The notes beneath the pieces were generated by a model, which had not been told where the DNA came from, ran no database searches, and was given only the letters and a program-made list of their open reading frames with translations. From Bacteroides sp. (GTDB lineage: Bacteria; Bacteroidota; Bacteroidia; Bacteroidales; Bacteroidaceae), in assembly GCA_021203515.1 (NCBI GenBank), contig JAJQAY010000096.1, forward strand, positions 1-36,544: a stretch of 36,544 nt of DNA, given 5' to 3'. Positions 34,660-36,544 of the stretch are shown here, one piece after another. Each line of letters opens with the position of its first letter. Position 1 is the stretch's first letter. The translations under genes were made by a program, and so were the position numbers.

Positions 34660-36073
34660 CTCTCGAAATGTTCCGGCACCCCGCACAGTGCCAGCAAGTT
34701 CATCAAGGCTACATCATATTCATAATAAGCCGCCAGCCGTGCCACACGGACGTTTGCCAGCATCGTTTCGGCATCCACCACTTCGGTGCTTGTCGCCATG
34801 CCCTCGGCAAACGACTTCTTGCGAATACGTACCAACTCTTCACTCAGTTCAATAGTTGTATTCAACGCGCGTACATTATCCTGCGCCTTTTGCAGTTGCG
34901 TATAGAGCTTGTCTACGTCTACACTCAGGTCGTCTTTGGCTTTGGCTTGCCCCAGTGCAAGCGTCTGTTGTGCCAGTTTGGATTGGCGGATGCGCTTTTC
35001 GCGTGCCAGACCATCGAAGAGGTTCCACGTAAAGCCTACGCCTATCATGGTGCGGGGCACAAGGTTACTCTGGATGCCGTGTGCATAGAGCGTCTGTTTG
35101 CCGAACAGGGCTATGTCGGGCAGGTATCTGCTTTGGTCGATGCGGAGTTGTTGCCGGGCGATGTCTGATTGCAGTTGCAGTTGGGTTATCAGGTAGTTTT
35201 CCGTTTGCATCGCTTGCAGAAACTCTTCTTTGGCGGGCAAAGAGGAGTTGATGAAGAGGGCGGAAGTGAGTTCGATGCTGCATGTATCCTCCAGGTTGAG
35301 GAGGGCGCGCAGAGCACTTTGCACTACGGTCACTTCCTTTTGGGATGCTTCCAGGGCGCGCTGTGCTTCGTCCATGTTTACCTGGGCAAAAAGGCGGCCG
35401 GCTTTGTCAATCATTCCGGCGGCTTCGAGCTTCAGCACATCTTCGTAATGGCGTTGCAGGCTGTTGTAGGTTTCTTGCTGCACACGCGCTACTTCCCGGG
35501 CTAGGCGCAGCCCGAAGTAGCTTTCTGCCAATAGAGTACGTTGGGTAGCATCCGTCTGTTCGCGGCTTTCGCGGGCGATGTCCACCATCGTGCTCCCTAT
35601 CTTGCTGGCACGGATACGTTTGCCACCGGAGAAAACGACCCATTCGGCAGTAAGTCCTACGGAGGTGAGGTTGCGGGGAGTGAGTGGGAAGACTAACGTG
35701 TGGCCGCCTATCTGGTCAAGGATGCTGCTGATGAACTGGTCGTCCGGCAGAATGCTGTGTACGAAGTCCTTGGTCGGTTCGGTGAATTGGGAAGCGGCTG
35801 TTTCACTTCAATCTTCTCAGATAGATGGACGAAGGTTCCGGCACCTTGCAGGCTGGGATACCAAAGGGCATTCAGCTTGTCTCGCTCTGCACGTGCGGTT
35901 TCAACCTCCTTGTCGGCTATCTTCAGGATACGATTACTCTGCTGCATCTGGCGCAGGGCATCGGCATAGCTTAGGGAGAGCGTTTGTGCAGGCACGGTTT
36001 GTGCTTGCAGCAGGTGTGGTTGTAGTGTCAAGGTTGCTGTAAGCAGTGCAGCACTCATTATTATTCTGTTCAT
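34635..36073 (-). CDS. TolC-family outer-membrane efflux protein (frameshifted)
   Basis: The outer-membrane channel of the exporter, about 479 residues if repaired. It has a signal peptide ending HLLQAQ, then long alpha-helical repeats of the OEP family (LSYADALRQMQQSNRILKIADKEVETARAERDKLNALWYPSLQ and a matching C-terminal copy). The frame breaks at the GGG 35789-35791; a fourth G restores KQPLPQFTEPTKDFVHSILPDDQF. The final residues FTTDYTD and the stop lie in a CACAGATT palindrome, so this end is repeat-derived. It is first in the operon with HlyD and the double permease. The substrate cannot be told. Confidence 0.85.
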
Positions 36074-36293
36074 ACAAACGTTGCAGGTTTAGGTTTTATG
36101 GACGTCTGTAACAAGCGGGTAGGGGAATTTGTTCGGAGATTATTGTATGGTCGGTCTTGGGATGAATAAGGGGAATTAGTACATCTGGAATGATAAAATA
36201 CTAATACAATTATGCCCCTTCGCCCCGTTCTCTCTATTCTCCTAATAATTAACTGCTTAGGATAAGTCTTCGGTTTGCCGTAGAGGAGAATGC

Positions 36294-36359
36294 TGTTCCA
36301 CACCGAGAAACGAACTGTTCCCCGGTGAGGAAAGTATCGTTTCTCGGTGGGGAACGGTA
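36294..36359. repeat. Degenerate 22-bp tandem array, three copies
   Basis: Units start at 36294, 36316 and 36338 with a TGTTCC / CGAGAAACG or TTTCTCGGTG theme. Copies are divergent and partly inverted relative to one another. The period matches the arrays at 6729 and 21751. Confidence 0.75.
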
Positions 36360-36429
36360 GCTTGATTTACTGAATGAGGAAAGATGATTACATCTTGTGG
36401 GTATGCAAGAGATTACCTATAAATGGGAA

Positions 36430-36544
36430 TTTAGGGGCGTAGCGCCCCGGCAAAGCTTCCCTTTCGGATGATACCAAGACTATCTCAACTCCCCTCCTCC
36501 TGGGAGGAGGGGTGCCCAAAGGGCGGGGTGGTAGGTGAGAAAAG
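36430..36544. repeat. Third intergenic copy of the composite palindromic element, cut by the window end
   Basis: After a GGGGCG/CGCCCC hairpin (36434-36448) come TTCCCTTTCGGATGATACCA, AGACTATCTCAACTC and CTCCTCCTGGGAGGAG, in the same order and orientation as at 16440-16490. The core GGGCGGGGTGGTAG follows. The rest lies outside. Confidence 0.85.

Larger units (their letters stand above)
36074..36544. other. Gene-free spacer at the right end
   Basis: No gene is seen. Included are a 22-bp array (36294-36359) and the start of a composite palindromic element (36430 to the end). A promoter for the export operon could lie here, but no good TAnnTTTG match was found on the minus strand. Confidence 0.7.

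Noticed and set aside
374..35791. Programmed ribosomal frameshifting as the cause of the breaks
   Set aside because: The sites have no common slippery heptamer or downstream structure, occur in unrelated genes, and include both insertions and deletions.

Overview
The window reads as chromosomal DNA from a gut Bacteroides or close relative. The grounds are: Bacteroides-type -7 promoter elements (TAnnTTTG), several TonB-dependent receptors (one with a CarboxypepD_reg-like domain), a lipoprotein with acidic residues after its lipobox cysteine, and dense Bacteroides-style intergenic palindromes. The species was not determined.

Layout. (1) 166-3246 (+): an AraC-type regulator, an RclC-like DUF417 membrane protein and an RclA-like flavin disulfide reductase, resembling the E. 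coli rcl reactive-chlorine module. (2) 3434-6632 (+): an overlapping BtuF-BtuC-BtuD-type ABC importer, probably for cobalamin. (3) 6962-10011 (+): a haem catalase and a MATE efflux protein. (4) 10080-21719 (-): a cobalamin riboswitch-controlled operon with its own promoter. It encodes a BtuB-like receptor, an exported CbiK, CbiH-CbiC, CbiE-CbiT, CbiG-CbiF, CbiJ-CbiD and a small outer-membrane beta-barrel. This is most of the anaerobic corrin-ring pathway packed into fused enzymes; no CbiL was seen here. (5) 22609-26281 (-): a second promoter and cobalamin riboswitch driving another TonB-dependent receptor and a CbiK-like lipoprotein, probably surface-exposed. (6) 26340-28672 (-): a MurU-like nucleotidyltransferase and an AmgK-like sugar kinase fused to a RapZ C-terminal domain, which looks like cell-wall amino-sugar recycling. 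(7) 28786-30741 (+): CbiA and a PduO-type cobalamin adenosyltransferase. (8) A possible ~65-nt small RNA at about 30873-30940. (9) 30940-36073 (-): a TolC / HlyD / double ABC-2 permease export operon.

The genes form one B12 economy. Receptors and BtuFCD bring corrinoids in, the cbi genes build the ring, PduO adenosylates the product, and two AdoCbl riboswitches shut down uptake and synthesis when cobalamin is plentiful.

Two features cut across the window. First, at least eleven single-base frameshifts, nearly all in short homopolymers, plus two in-frame stops, break genes that otherwise read through full length. This looks more like sequence error than decay, so broken genes are described as full-length loci with the break stated. 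Second, the spacers are full of repeats: long palindromes, a duplicated inverted composite element, TTATGAG/TTATAAG heptamers, and locus-specific 21-23 bp degenerate tandem arrays. Several of these run into coding sequence as in-frame insertions, as linkers between fused domains, or as start and stop codons. These repeat-derived coding segments are the least expected structure in the window.
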